Source of the DNA: a virus
Strand: one strand, 5' to 3'
IMG/VR virus record: IMGVR_UViG_3300020160_001966
Span: 1 to 64,000 of that record
Length of the DNA stretch: 64,000 nt
Shown one piece after another: positions 10,701-19,092 of the stretch. The notes beneath the pieces were generated by a model that had not been told where the DNA came from, ran no database searches, and saw only the letters and a list, made by a program, of their open reading frames with translations. Both the position numbers and the translations under genes were made by a program. How positions within the stretch are numbered: the first letter of the stretch is position 1; each line of letters opens with the position of its first letter.

Positions 10701-11129
10701 TCTAACTTGTGGTAATTTAGCATACCCCGCACCGCTATTTGATACGAATACACTATTTACATTGTAGCTAGATAGAATAAAAAATTGCAATCTTTTAGCT
10801 TCTACTGGATAAACTAAGGCGCTATATTTCCAACTATCAAAACCTTCACCTCTACCGTCACCGTAAGGAAGTCTTGATACAAGAACTTTAGCAGGGGAAG
10901 TATTTAAAACTGAACGAACTGAATGATAAAAATATCTCTCAGCATCGTTTGTAGGTGCTCCATAAATTTGTTCAAATTCTGAAATACTTGTAGGTTGTAA
11001 AACTTCATCTATTGGACCTTGATTGGAAAACCCTGTTATAAAAACTGAAGTACCTTCTTGAGTTAAAGGTCTTAAAGTCAAATCTATTTCGTTTATCTCT
11101 ACGCCTGGTGATTGAATTGTTCTTGCCAT
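7779..11129 (-). CDS. 18: Tail sheath protein (gp18-like) with large repeat-bearing insertion
   Basis: The N-terminus (SPGVEINEIDLT, then GTSVFITGFSNQGPIDEV and the SEFEQIYG motif) and the C-terminus (a QKTLLKKPSAFDRINVRRL helix and an AEFILVNFIATRTGANFDE end) are typical of contractile sheath subunits. At 1116 residues it is far longer than T4 gp18 (659). The extra length includes residues about 120-380, where five degenerate units of the type [IV]-x-N-x-G-x-GY-x-x-P-x-V are visible (NSGAGY, NKGTF, NSGSGY, DAGFGY, NIGSGY). The insertion probably decorates the outside of the sheath. A TATAAATA motif lies 9 nt before the ATG. Confidence 0.92.
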   Translation of the reverse strand: MARTIQSPGVEINEIDLTLRPLTQEGTSVFITGFSNQGPIDEVLQPTSISEFEQIYGAPTNDAERYFYHSVRSVLNTSPAKVLVSRLPYGDGRGEGFDSWKYSALVYPVEAKRLQFFILSSYNVNSVFVSNSGAGYAKLPQVRAIGGEGDNLTVIAALTANDGRGTNTCGITGFTITNKGTFQTIPTVSITTSFVNESIFVSNSGSGYIWDGNPANLPVINLITKSGETRVIQAQAVSDLLADDKVGQFNLTNIVITNSAQTLNQNGGYSSRPDVITINGNPTTMATLEAQMGYYNPTTNTSTVTSVRIVDAGFGYTQTPTLCFLGGGKNASSTIPNPTFLIYGNTTKTYGITGVNLTNIGSGYDNPPDVQIVGTRIGINPAEIEVEGTYFNALGLVDGSQRIDHLWTNNIVVGDENSNEYNTPLADDGKDPFDIPDSYNSQYYGKTCFIGKPTHVELTLEQYEDVLNGNVNWSNYPNVSSQAFNYDNIGESAFIILNKAQSTINNKFEGYYIGLLDNSNYNPATDFDGITRVESLQKEAEVVSSKDFTIVPNSRLSFTLSADQFGSGNSISEVMENLSNYDLADKSFDDTFALGVFKLRQDLYTDSTSLAYNLVESYVGSINYNRTVNSSDGGRPIPFSMEKVTEGSNSFKLLMNPYLSDRYNEVSPLTNSRLSKRIRILGTQLETPYSKKGFVDTIDTYTTRSGAVSTVTETLGREYGRTDALFPLGIYSNSLVMNKNIGSLPQKLDRAFELVENSDVYPIDIAIEGGLGTIYVNSLEQSNTDGLSAGEYSANTSLKGISSFYITNFEGLNGAGLDLRSNYSSIANIFINVAEKQRKDFLVILDPIKNIFVQGDNNKVINTKKIWSPNAGIEPNLNAPNYVSTNFSQHIYWPLRHQFGTINCSYATTYSTWAQVVDPFTNRQIWIPFSGIAASLMANTDSNFQPWYAPAGFTRGVVTGVNDLGVYPKQKQRDQLYKISINPVAFFPNEGFVVFGQKTLLKKPSAFDRINVRRLFLNLETATKNTAKFFVFEPNTLFTRTQVVNVLTPIFENAKNTEGLYDYRIVCSELNNTPDVIDNNELKVDIYIQPVRTAEFILVNFIATRTGANFDELIGG

Positions 11130-11184
11130 ATATATGAATATTTATATTTTTTCAAGTCATTTTTTAACACAATTTTTTATTTTT

Positions 11185-11781
11185 TTAAATTTCAGGTAAA
11201 AGTTCAACATCAAATTGGTGATATGCGTATTGAAATGATGATTCCATCTCTCCAGCATCTCTATCAGAGTAATTAATACCCCCCAATAGCACTGGAAAAC
11301 AATGATAAAAATTAAATTTTATAACATTTTTATTATATTCATCTCTACCATAAATACTTATTGTTGTTTGATATTCATCCATGAAACCATCTGATTGTAT
11401 AGGAGAATTGAATAAACCAGTTTTACCATCATTAAAACTGTTTAACCATCTATGAATAGCCCAATAATTATTAAACATATTGTCTATAGTAAAATTGACG
11501 TTCATATTATCAAATGAAGGTCTTTTATAACTGGTCAATTTAACAGTTTGACCACCATAAGGAGTTTCAACAGCTGGTATGTTTAGCGATGGTATTACCG
11601 TACCATATATAGAGCATTGTACAGATTCTTGGATAATAGACTTATAAGGTGGTAAACTTTTTTTATCTCTTTCCAATACAGATTTCAATGGTTTCAATAT
11701 TTTAGGCAAGTCAAAAACCATTATGAATTTATCCTTTCTTTGTTTATTGAGAGGAGACTGATAAATTGAAAGATTGGACAT
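11185..11781 (-). CDS. Tail-tube-like structural protein
   Basis: This 198-residue protein has features of the gp19 tube fold: VPSLNIP-like strands (GTVIPSLNIPAVETPYGG), a central helix with YWAIHRWLNSFNDGKTG, TTISIYGRDEYNKN and a C-terminal block FYHCFPVLLGGINYSDRDAG ending in a beta strand. It lies between terminase and sheath, a place where T4 has no tube gene, so it may be a second tube-like component such as an end cap or baseplate adaptor. The assignment rests on pattern, not alignment. An AATAAATA motif precedes the ATG by 5 nt. Confidence 0.55.
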   Translation of the reverse strand: MSNLSIYQSPLNKQRKDKFIMVFDLPKILKPLKSVLERDKKSLPPYKSIIQESVQCSIYGTVIPSLNIPAVETPYGGQTVKLTSYKRPSFDNMNVNFTIDNMFNNYWAIHRWLNSFNDGKTGLFNSPIQSDGFMDEYQTTISIYGRDEYNKNVIKFNFYHCFPVLLGGINYSDRDAGEMESSFQYAYHQFDVELLPEI

Positions 11782-11795
11782 AAAAATATTTATTT

Positions 11796-13547
11796 TTACA
11801 TGAAGTTTTTATTAAAAACTTCCCAACCATCTTTCTTCATTATTTCATAGTCGGGTATATTCGATAAGGGATCATTGAATGGTTGATCTATTTCGGTAAA
11901 AGCAACTGGTAGAGGCATAAAAGCTTGAGCTTCTTTTTCGTTTATATATATGTTGCTCGGAGATATTATATCCGTAATACCATAATCTATAGGTTTTATT
12001 TTCAAAGGTCTTTGATTATCATCCATCGATATCATTTCAAAATATCTTTTACATATTTCATTTTGCAAAACAGCTAAAGACCAAACCAAAGACATAACTC
12101 TATCATCTAAAGTATTAGCAGTTCTTCCACTCCAAGTGCCATTAGGATGTTTAATAAAATCTTTAATTTCTTGTAAAGTTTTTACATCTCTTAATCTAAC
12201 AGACCTCATTTCGTTCAAATAATATCTCATATTCGTCACAGCTTCTATTTTTGAATTTTGGTGACTTATGATACCAGCCTTGGCAGCAATTTTAAAATCA
12301 TTAGCTATAGCTCCTTTGGTTCCCCAAGTGACAACGTTTTCATATCCAAAATTCATTTTTAATGAATCTATTACTTGAGCACCGCAACCATTCCTTTCAA
12401 TTAAAACTGGAGGTCTGCCCCATTGTTGTAACAAATCATGTAATTTTTGAGCAAAATTATATGGTGATATTTTTTTAGTATAATATACAGCGTCTTGAGT
12501 TATATTTGTTAAATCTGTGATATTTAATATTTGACATACTGTAGCGTTTTGATTAAGACCTTCCCCAACATCTACACCTACAACGTAAAATTTATCTCTA
12601 CTGGGTTCATCCCATACAACATACTGCCCATCATCAAATATATATTCTGGATCTTTACATCCAGATTGTAATAAATTATAAATGTCTTGATCAATAGGTA
12701 TTTCACCAGAAGCTAAAAAAACATTTTCATATTCTTGCAAAAATGCTTCTCTTGATCCCAATGTTTTTATAGTATCGTTTTTCCATTTTTCATCTCTTGC
12801 TGGAACCTCCCACCAATCAACCTTTTCTGGATGCCACCCATTCCATTCATCACCAGTTTTGTTGGCACCTTCCCATAGTTGATGGAATAAATTGCCTATG
12901 CCATTGGGTGTAGATGCCGCCAATATCTTAGATTTTTTTGAAGATGAAATAATCGGATATACGGATCGCCAGAAATTTTCCAATAAACCAGCATCCAAGA
13001 AAGCAAGCTCGTCCAATATTAAACAATTCACAGATTCGCCACGACCAGCATCGCTACTCGTCGTGGATATACCAATACTCGAACCGTTAGAGAGTGTTAT
13101 ATTAGTCTGACCATATTCTACAGCACCAGCTTTCAAAAAATTGGGCATCATTTCAAATGCTGTTTTAATTCTTTTCAATAACATTTTAGCTGTTTGCTCT
13201 TTGTTAGCGACGATAAGAATTCTTTGATCTTCGTGAAATAAAGCTATCCACAAAGCGTATATCGTCATAAGTGTCGTTTTACCAATTTGGCGGCTTGCCA
13301 ATAGAATATTAAACCTGTTTTCCATCAAAGATTTTAAAATCCTCTTTTGGAAATCGTGTAATTTAATCTTCTGGCGACCACTATCTACATTGATTATATA
13401 AAAATAATTACTAGCAAAATATAAAATAGATTTTTTACATTTTACAATCTCCTTTATCATTTTTGGAGTGTATTCGTATGTAGTCTGAGCAGTTGGTAAA
13501 TTAGTATTTCCTAAATAGAATTTTTCCTTTTTTTCTTTTGTTGGCAT
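11796..13547 (-). CDS. 17: Terminase large subunit (gp17-like)
   Basis: This is the DNA-packaging motor ATPase and headful nuclease. At 583 residues it matches T4 gp17 (610). The ATPase half has a Walker A-like segment ASRQIGKTT (residues 84-92), Walker B CLILDE (175-180) and a coupling motif AASTPNG (210-216). The nuclease half has an RNase H-like core: VVGVDVGEG with D326, LIERNGCGA with E384, and NTLDDRV with D481/D482. These are the expected acidic metal ligands. It is the first gene of the minus-strand tail operon and diverges from the UPF0489-like gene. Confidence 0.95.
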   Translation of the reverse strand: MPTKEKKEKFYLGNTNLPTAQTTYEYTPKMIKEIVKCKKSILYFASNYFYIINVDSGRQKIKLHDFQKRILKSLMENRFNILLASRQIGKTTLMTIYALWIALFHEDQRILIVANKEQTAKMLLKRIKTAFEMMPNFLKAGAVEYGQTNITLSNGSSIGISTTSSDAGRGESVNCLILDELAFLDAGLLENFWRSVYPIISSSKKSKILAASTPNGIGNLFHQLWEGANKTGDEWNGWHPEKVDWWEVPARDEKWKNDTIKTLGSREAFLQEYENVFLASGEIPIDQDIYNLLQSGCKDPEYIFDDGQYVVWDEPSRDKFYVVGVDVGEGLNQNATVCQILNITDLTNITQDAVYYTKKISPYNFAQKLHDLLQQWGRPPVLIERNGCGAQVIDSLKMNFGYENVVTWGTKGAIANDFKIAAKAGIISHQNSKIEAVTNMRYYLNEMRSVRLRDVKTLQEIKDFIKHPNGTWSGRTANTLDDRVMSLVWSLAVLQNEICKRYFEMISMDDNQRPLKIKPIDYGITDIISPSNIYINEKEAQAFMPLPVAFTEIDQPFNDPLSNIPDYEIMKKDGWEVFNKNFM

Positions 13548-13609
13548 ATAATTATTAATTATTTATGAATAATATTGATTAATTTAATTTTTGATGTAAA
13601 TTATATAAC

Positions 13610-14323
13610 ATGAATATTCTTTCCATAGACATAGACTATATAACATCAAAGTATCAACACGCCATAGTTGGTGATGATTCCAATGCTAAAGAAAAATGGG
13701 AAGATACTTTACAAAATTTAAAAGGAGATGCTAGTTTATTACAAATAGATTATGACAATTTGAGTTTTTTGATGGGTGTTTATATTAAAGCTTTGGAAAA
13801 AAGTAAAAGGATAACTTTTGCAATAAAGCATCACACCATTTTACAAGAATTGGAAAAAGATTCATATAAAAATTTAAATATAATAAATATAGACCATCAT
13901 CATGACATTTTTTACGGCAACGAGGAAGGTTTAGAATATTTTAGAAAATATAATAGTATCGATTGTGGCAATTGGGTTTGGAAATTGCATTCATTGGATA
14001 AAATAAATTCATACTGTTGGATTAAAGATAAAACATCTTCAGCTTTCGATGACGGTGTGACCAAAGGTGAAACTCCTAAAAATTTTAAATTCTATTTGAA
14101 AGAAAATATTGATTTTGATATATCCGATATAGAATATGATTTAATGTTTATCTGTTTATCTCCAGAATATATAGCACCTAAACATTGGATTTATTATGAT
14201 ATGATGATGAAAATTTATGAGGAAAAGACTGGAAATAAAGTTGAATTCATACAAAATATTCCAGAGATAAGAAGCGATATTTTATCATCTTGTAGCGATA
14301 TTTTTGATTATAGATTGAAATAA
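13610..14323 (+). CDS. UPF0489-like protein (arginase-like fold?)
   Basis: This 237-residue protein carries the motif IINIDHHHDIFYG (residues 91-103) and then SIDCGNWVWKL (116-126). Both resemble the metal-site motifs of the UPF0489 (C5orf22) family, whose members are predicted to have an arginase/deacetylase-like fold. An N-terminal SIDIDY is also present. D95, H96, H97, H98 and D99 look like candidate metal ligands. Substrate is unknown. It is the first of two plus-strand genes facing the minus-strand head genes. The family call is by motif only, and I know of no established phage role. Confidence 0.55.
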   Translation: MNILSIDIDYITSKYQHAIVGDDSNAKEKWEDTLQNLKGDASLLQIDYDNLSFLMGVYIKALEKSKRITFAIKHHTILQELEKDSYKNLNIINIDHHHDIFYGNEEGLEYFRKYNSIDCGNWVWKLHSLDKINSYCWIKDKTSSAFDDGVTKGETPKNFKFYLKENIDFDISDIEYDLMFICLSPEYIAPKHWIYYDMMMKIYEEKTGNKVEFIQNIPEIRSDILSSCSDIFDYRLK

Positions 14324-14350
14324 TAAATATATTAGAAGTAAATATTATAT

Positions 14351-15220
14351 ATGAATAGAGCTAAATCAATCACAGATATAAGAGACATATATCTTGAAAT
14401 GCAAAGAAGAAATTCAACATCCACTATAGATGAGAGTTTTTTGTATGAATCCAAAGACAATAAAAAAACTCAAAAGGTAAAGGCTAGAGAACCTAAAAAC
14501 ACATTTCCTAAATCAACGGATACTGTTAAAGAACCTTCAACCTTTAAAAAAGGTGGACCTACTAATGTGAAAAATTTAACAAAACCTAAAAAGAATAAAA
14601 AATTCTCACAAAAAAGTAAAAAAGTGAATGAATCAAATATAAATAATTTTATGAGTATATTCGATAAACTATATGAAAACGTAATGAAGAGTGATGAACT
14701 CGACATTGACACTGGGATTGGAACTGGACCAGAAGGTTCTTTTGGAGACACTGATATGGACGTTGAATCCGATACAGAGTCCACTGACAATGGTGGAGAC
14801 GTTACTTTAACACTCAATAAGGATCTTGCTAAAGAACTTCTTGATCTTCTCCAATCTGCTGTTGGTGATGATGAAACAGATTCCGATCTTAAAGATTTAG
14901 GTATCGATTCCGATTCCGATTCCGAATCTGAAGATGAAGATGAAAATGAAAGTTGTGACGATGATGATTACGAAGAATCTGAAGAAGTCAAATACGAAAC
15001 AACCGAGCTTCAAAAACTTCCAGATTCTACTGGTCATAAATTAACAAAAGCTGGAACAGTCGGTAACATTAAAGCTTCTTCTGGTAGAGCAGATAGCAAA
15101 GTTACAGATGAAGTCGGCACAGAAACTGGTAAACATCCATTAGATCATAAGTCTGAATTAACTAACCGTGCTAAAGATAAAGTTGGTAGTTTAAAGACTG
15201 GTAGAGGCTTATTTGATTAA
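14351..15220 (+). CDS. Acidic protein with leader-like N-terminus, head-associated candidate
   Basis: The 289 residues are low in complexity. An N-terminal helix contains IRDIYLEMQ, a possible L-x-E processing site, followed by a Lys-rich basic region (about 35-90) and a strongly acidic Ser/Asp/Glu region (about 115-220). The C-terminus ends in TGRGLFD. A mixed-charge, low-complexity protein next to the capsid and scaffold genes would fit an internal head or core protein, but no family is recognised. A GTAAATA motif ends 6 nt before the ATG, and a strong terminator follows the gene. Confidence 0.5.
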   Translation: MNRAKSITDIRDIYLEMQRRNSTSTIDESFLYESKDNKKTQKVKAREPKNTFPKSTDTVKEPSTFKKGGPTNVKNLTKPKKNKKFSQKSKKVNESNINNFMSIFDKLYENVMKSDELDIDTGIGTGPEGSFGDTDMDVESDTESTDNGGDVTLTLNKDLAKELLDLLQSAVGDDETDSDLKDLGIDSDSDSESEDEDENESCDDDDYEESEEVKYETTELQKLPDSTGHKLTKAGTVGNIKASSGRADSKVTDEVGTETGKHPLDHKSELTNRAKDKVGSLKTGRGLFD

Positions 15221-15250
15221 TAAAATAAGTTAAAAAAAACAATAACAGAA

Positions 15251-15277
15251 AGCCCCGAATTTTTCGGGGTTTTTTTT
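15251..15277 (+). terminator. Rho-independent terminator after the acidic protein gene
   Basis: A CCCCGAA / TTCGGGG stem (15253-15259 with 15263-15269) with a three-base T loop is followed by an eight-base T run. It ends transcription of the plus-strand pair 13610-15220. Confidence 0.9.
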
Positions 15278-15300
15278 GTCTAAAAATAATTATGTTATTA

Positions 15301-15338
15301 TAAAAAAAAGAATGCCAAGGAAAACCTTGGCATTCTTT
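15301..15338 (-). terminator. Rho-independent terminator of the capsid gene
   Basis: On the minus strand a 14-bp stem with an AATGCCAAGG / CCTTGGCATT core (15307-15320 with 15325-15338) and a TTTT loop runs into a T tract (the A run at 15302-15309). It lies 30 bases past the major capsid stop and faces the plus-strand terminator at 15251-15277. Confidence 0.9.
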
Positions 15339-15367
15339 ATGTAACTTCTACCGTTGACCTATATTTC

Positions 15368-16864
15368 TTAGAAATATACGGCGCTACTATTCGGTTCAAA
15401 TGCTTGACCTAATCCTGCTAACAGAATAACGTGGTAGTATAAGTTGGCTCCGAAGATATTGTCAACAACGCCATAGCGGGTCATAAGACCAACTCTTGGG
15501 CTGAAGTCATTCGTGCCAATTGTCCTTTGAATCATCACTGGGATGTAAGGGCAATATATAATACCAGTATCGTAGAACTCTGGTCCTTTGTAACCAAGAA
15601 GGGCATACTCAACACGTTGAGTACGAACTTGTCCTGGTGAAAGGTATGTAGAACTACGACCTTGCTCAAATTGAGCTTCTGTGCGGGTATCGCGGTAAAC
15701 ATTGAATCTACCTCCTAGATTACCAACCTTCGCTACACCTACAGGCTGAGTATTAACATTACCTTGAACGGGTACCCATTGGAATTCGGGTAACATTTCG
15801 AGGATTGCAGCAACGCGAGGTGTGCAAACAATAAAGTTTGCGGCTCCACGGCGGTTGCGAATGGCAATACGGTTAGCTTCGATGATTAAACGTTGATAGA
15901 AATCGCGGTTGCGTTCAACGAGCCAGCGGCCATCGGCTGATGCAGGACTCCATACAGAGTATCCAACACCAAAACCAGCATTGAGAGAAGTTTGAATCAT
16001 ACGCATGATCATTTCACGATCAATCTCAGCTTGCAATTCATAAGACATTGCATTCGTGAGTTCGGTATCAATATCGATACCATTCATATTCTTCAAGTCT
16101 TGCTCCAATTCAACTGACCATCTAGCGGCGAGGCGGCGTGTTCCAGCTTCAACAGCTGTTTTCTCAAAGCTAACTTCGATTTGAGGGATTTTACCTGTCA
16201 ATTCAAAATTTGCTAAGAGTTGCGCAACGCCTTTATCTGCTTCCACAAATGGGAAGAGATTGCCATAGGTGTCATTTGTTCCAGACAATCTAGAACTGGA
16301 AGTTCCAGTGTAGCTAGTGTCAAGATATTGGTAGCCTAGCTCTTTACCGCCAGCAGCAGCTTGAGGGTTGATCATATCAGCATTGGCATTTGTGCCACTG
16401 CCATCAACACCATCATTGCCAAGTTGCTTGGCAAGATACTTATAGCGGAGAGCGAAAGCTAAACCAACGGGACCACCCATGGGTTGTACGCCAACGATTT
16501 CATTGGTAATCAATTCGGGGAATGTGCGGCGAATCATCGGGATGAGGATCTTTGGTAAACGAGCATCACCAGAAGCATATGTATCACCATTAGGGTAACT
16601 ATTGGGGAATCTGCCACCTACGCCACCATATTGGCCAGCATTAACAGTTCCGAAAACGGAACTTGAGCCACCAGCTTGGTTTTGTTCCTCAATGCACCAG
16701 CGTTCTTGGTTCTCAAGAAGCATAGCGGTATTAAGGCGTGTATGATCGTCTTCGATAGCGGCAACCTTATCTGAAGTATAATTCAGAACTGGCTTCCACT
16801 TCTCCAAAAGAGCTTCAGCGCGAGTTTGGTCAATATAGGCTTGTGTTGGTCTAATTGATTTCAT
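15368..16864 (-). CDS. 23: Major capsid protein (gp23-like)
   Basis: This 498-residue HK97-fold capsid subunit compares with T4 gp23 at 521. Shared landmarks are LLEKWKPVLNY near the N-terminus, AMLLENQERW (48-57), MIRRTFPELITNEIVGVQPM (about 111-130), RWSVELEQDLKNMNGID, GAANFIVCTPRVA, GGRFNVYRD, YKGPEFYDTGIIYCPYIP and SPRVGLMTRYGVVDN. Prohead-protease cleavage is expected in the N-terminal arm; CIEE (58-61) is one candidate site. Base composition looks richer in G and C than its neighbours, as expected for a highly expressed gene. Unlike many late genes here it has a long leader with a hairpin and an AAAGGAG sequence about 14 nt before the ATG. Confidence 0.97.
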   Translation of the reverse strand: MKSIRPTQAYIDQTRAEALLEKWKPVLNYTSDKVAAIEDDHTRLNTAMLLENQERWCIEEQNQAGGSSSVFGTVNAGQYGGVGGRFPNSYPNGDTYASGDARLPKILIPMIRRTFPELITNEIVGVQPMGGPVGLAFALRYKYLAKQLGNDGVDGSGTNANADMINPQAAAGGKELGYQYLDTSYTGTSSSRLSGTNDTYGNLFPFVEADKGVAQLLANFELTGKIPQIEVSFEKTAVEAGTRRLAARWSVELEQDLKNMNGIDIDTELTNAMSYELQAEIDREMIMRMIQTSLNAGFGVGYSVWSPASADGRWLVERNRDFYQRLIIEANRIAIRNRRGAANFIVCTPRVAAILEMLPEFQWVPVQGNVNTQPVGVAKVGNLGGRFNVYRDTRTEAQFEQGRSSTYLSPGQVRTQRVEYALLGYKGPEFYDTGIIYCPYIPVMIQRTIGTNDFSPRVGLMTRYGVVDNIFGANLYYHVILLAGLGQAFEPNSSAVYF

Positions 16865-16937
16865 ATTCGTTTTTTTGTTTCTCCTTTTCGACTTTCGATT
16901 AATTCAGATATTAAACCATTTAATATCTCAGCTAAAA
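16865..16937 (-). promoter_or_regulatory. Capsid mRNA leader with perfect hairpin and Shine-Dalgarno sequence
   Basis: Between scaffold and capsid genes lies a 10-bp perfect hairpin (AGATATTAAA, loop, TTTAATATCT; 16906-16915 with 16919-16928) and an AAAAGGAGAAAC element before the capsid ATG. There is no T run, so it is not a terminator. It probably stabilises the capsid mRNA or controls its translation. A CTAAATA late-type motif (16942-16948) overlaps the last codons of the scaffold gene and could start this transcript. Confidence 0.6.
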
Positions 16938-17810
16938 TTAGTATTTAGATAATTCTTGAAGGTAAGGGTTCATATTCAAATCATCTTGAACGTTTTCACG
17001 TTTTTCTTCGATGATTTTTGGTACATCAACTCCCTTTGATACAGAATGCTTGATAGCATTCTCCTTCAATTCATGAAGTCTTTCAGATTCATTTTTAAGA
17101 AAAAGATTTAGAGCATAATCAAAATTTTCATTTATAAATTGAGTACTCTTCCCTTTCATTATTCTCTTAATATAATCTCTTTTCTTATCACTAAGACCTT
17201 CCGTTTTCTTTTCCAATATAAGATCGGAAGCAACGGCGTTATATTTTTCTATGAGAACTCTATGTTCTTTCTGAACGACTTCAAGCTTTTTAGTAGCTTC
17301 ATCTATTTGTTTTTTACCGTCTATGATAGCTGATTTAACAGCTTTCTTGGCAACGGCACTATCAACTCCAAGAAATTCTTTAATTTGTTCCAAAACAATT
17401 CTCGCTTTTCTATTTTTAACAGCTTCATTGATTTTAGCTTTTGGTAAAGCTTCTTCAACATAAGCATCTAGATAAGTGGAAACATCATTGATAATAGTAT
17501 CTTTAAAGGAACCAGCTTCATTAACAATAGCTCCTTTATATTTTTCAACTATATTTTTTAATTTTTCACCATGATTGAGATCTATGGCTTTAACAACCTT
17601 TTTTAACTTTTCTGTATGATCTTTGTCAATAACTTCCAACAAATTGGAAAGCTTACTAGCATAATCTTCATCTTGTTTCACTAAAGCAGCCGCGACATTT
17701 AACTTAGCTTTTTCTTCCACAGCCTTTTCAAAAGCTAGTTGAATTTCATTAAGAGCTTCCTCGCTCAATAATTCTTTAGTTACCTTTTTAAGTTGTTTTT
17801 TAATATCCAT
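16938..17810 (-). CDS. 22: Prohead core scaffolding protein (gp22-like)
   Basis: The 290 residues are almost entirely charged and helical, as in the T4 gp22 core scaffold (269). Coiled-coil-like stretches (KKVVKAIDLNHGEKLKNI, KKAVKSAIIDGKKQIDEA) and the C-terminal half (KGKSTQFINENFDYALNLF, then a short tail ending QELSKY) follow the pattern of phage core proteins. The gene lies just upstream of the capsid gene on the same strand, the T4 22-23 order. Scaffold is degraded by the prohead protease during maturation. That protease gene is not in this window. Confidence 0.85.
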   Translation of the reverse strand: MDIKKQLKKVTKELLSEEALNEIQLAFEKAVEEKAKLNVAAALVKQDEDYASKLSNLLEVIDKDHTEKLKKVVKAIDLNHGEKLKNIVEKYKGAIVNEAGSFKDTIINDVSTYLDAYVEEALPKAKINEAVKNRKARIVLEQIKEFLGVDSAVAKKAVKSAIIDGKKQIDEATKKLEVVQKEHRVLIEKYNAVASDLILEKKTEGLSDKKRDYIKRIMKGKSTQFINENFDYALNLFLKNESERLHELKENAIKHSVSKGVDVPKIIEEKRENVQDDLNMNPYLQELSKY

Positions 17811-17812
17811 AA

Positions 17813-18625
17813 TTAAATTCTTCCAATCTCTCTCATCAAAGCTTTTTGAACTTTATAATCCAAGATTGTCTTCAAGTATTTATGCGATGAGGAATAATTT
17901 TTTTCAGATAATTGCTTTAAAAATTTAGCAATCATATTTTTTTCGTCAACTTTAGTCATATTTTTATATTTTTTATTAGATTTTTCTCCAGATTCTTCAT
18001 TTTCTTCGTAGTCAATATCTACTGGTAAAGTTAATCCATCTTCGTCAATTTCATTTTCGTCTTGGCTTTTAAATTCTTCATCACCAGCAACAACTGGACT
18101 AGATGTTATAGTGGTTCCATTGAAATTTGACGTTCCAGCCGCATTAGCTGGCCTACTTCCAATAAATTGTTTTGTTACTGTTTCTCCTTCGCTTCCCATA
18201 CTGTTTGATTGATCTAAAGAAGGAGATGATGTTGGCTGATATGTTTTAACGGCATTGGGAATTGTTTCTGTCGTAGTTTCAACACTATCCCATGTTTCTC
18301 CCTCATCATCAACAACATTACCAGCTTGAGCTTGTGCTGTTGGAGTAGCTTGTGCTGTTGGAGTAGCTGGTGTGACTGGCGCGGTCTGTGTCTGTCCAGT
18401 GGCAGCTTGTGCATAAGGTGTTTGAGCACTTTTTAATTCATTTTGTCTATCAAACATTATTCTAGCTTGAGGAACTGTCCAACCTTTTTGCTGTCTAATT
18501 TGTTCCTCTTGGGGTGTTAAAGGTCTTTGAGGAGTATTAACCTCTTCAGGTTTAACAGCTTCATTTAAAACAATATTATTCATATAAGATTCAAATATAT
18601 TGTCTAAATCTGATTTCTTTTTCAT
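17813..18625 (-). CDS. Putative head-internal protein with capsid-targeting-like leader
   Basis: This 270-residue protein starts DLDNIFESYMNNIVLNEAVK, a helix ending in L-N-E before Ala. That is the form of T4 prohead-protease sites and capsid-targeting leaders. The middle is low complexity (Ala/Thr/Pro/Gln, residues about 65-105) and then acidic. The C-terminal 60 residues form a compact basic helical domain (MIAKFLKQLSEKNYSSSHKYL). It sits next to the scaffold gene, so a core or internal head protein is likely. TATAAATA lies 7 nt before the ATG. No family recognised. Confidence 0.55.
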   Translation of the reverse strand: MKKKSDLDNIFESYMNNIVLNEAVKPEEVNTPQRPLTPQEEQIRQQKGWTVPQARIMFDRQNELKSAQTPYAQAATGQTQTAPVTPATPTAQATPTAQAQAGNVVDDEGETWDSVETTTETIPNAVKTYQPTSSPSLDQSNSMGSEGETVTKQFIGSRPANAAGTSNFNGTTITSSPVVAGDEEFKSQDENEIDEDGLTLPVDIDYEENEESGEKSNKKYKNMTKVDEKNMIAKFLKQLSEKNYSSSHKYLKTILDYKVQKALMREIGRI

Positions 18626-18653
18626 ATATGAATATTTATAACGACTACGATTA

Positions 18654-19058
18654 TTATTTATTAAAACTGCTTAATATTTTATCAAAATTTGTAGGATTTT
18701 TTAAATTTTGACTATTAGGTTGACTATTAGATTGAACATTTTGTTGAGGTGCCATTTGAGTTATTAGCATTTTTCTTTGAAAGTCTTGCAATTGTGATTG
18801 TTGTTTTTTGAACTCGTCTTCTCTTTTTTTGTTTTCAACCTCAGATTGTTTACCCTCTTCTTCAGTTTTTTTATTTAAATCTTCTACTTGTTTAATTAAG
18901 GCGTTTATTGTTTCTTGTGAATTATTTTTATCATTTATTGCGCCTTTTTGATTAATCTTCATTTTTTCAATATCTGGAACTTGCGTCATATCTCCAGTTT
19001 GTAAACTTTCAATAATGTATCTTCGAATAACTTCATCAAATTTCGAGTTCATTTTCAT
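18654..19058 (-). CDS. Small coiled-coil protein with leader motif, head-associated candidate
   Basis: This 134-residue protein opens with FDEVIRRYIIESLQTGD, which holds an I-I-E-S processing-like motif. A coiled coil follows (about 50-100, ALIKQVEDLNKKTEEEGK and onward), then a Gln/Asn-rich tail. It is upstream of the other core-region genes. The start could be either Met in ATGAAAATGAAC (19058 or 19052). A TATAAATA element lies 12-20 nt upstream. Function unknown. Confidence 0.5.
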   Translation of the reverse strand: MKMNSKFDEVIRRYIIESLQTGDMTQVPDIEKMKINQKGAINDKNNSQETINALIKQVEDLNKKTEEEGKQSEVENKKREDEFKKQQSQLQDFQRKMLITQMAPQQNVQSNSQPNSQNLKNPTNFDKILSSFNK

Positions 19059-19092
19059 TCATTTATTATTTATAATAGAGTTAAATAATTTC

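Noticed and set aside
14470-14817. Minus-strand frame inside the acidic protein gene
   Set aside because: It is Ser/Phe/Val-rich antisense of the Asp/Glu/Lys codons and has no start signal.
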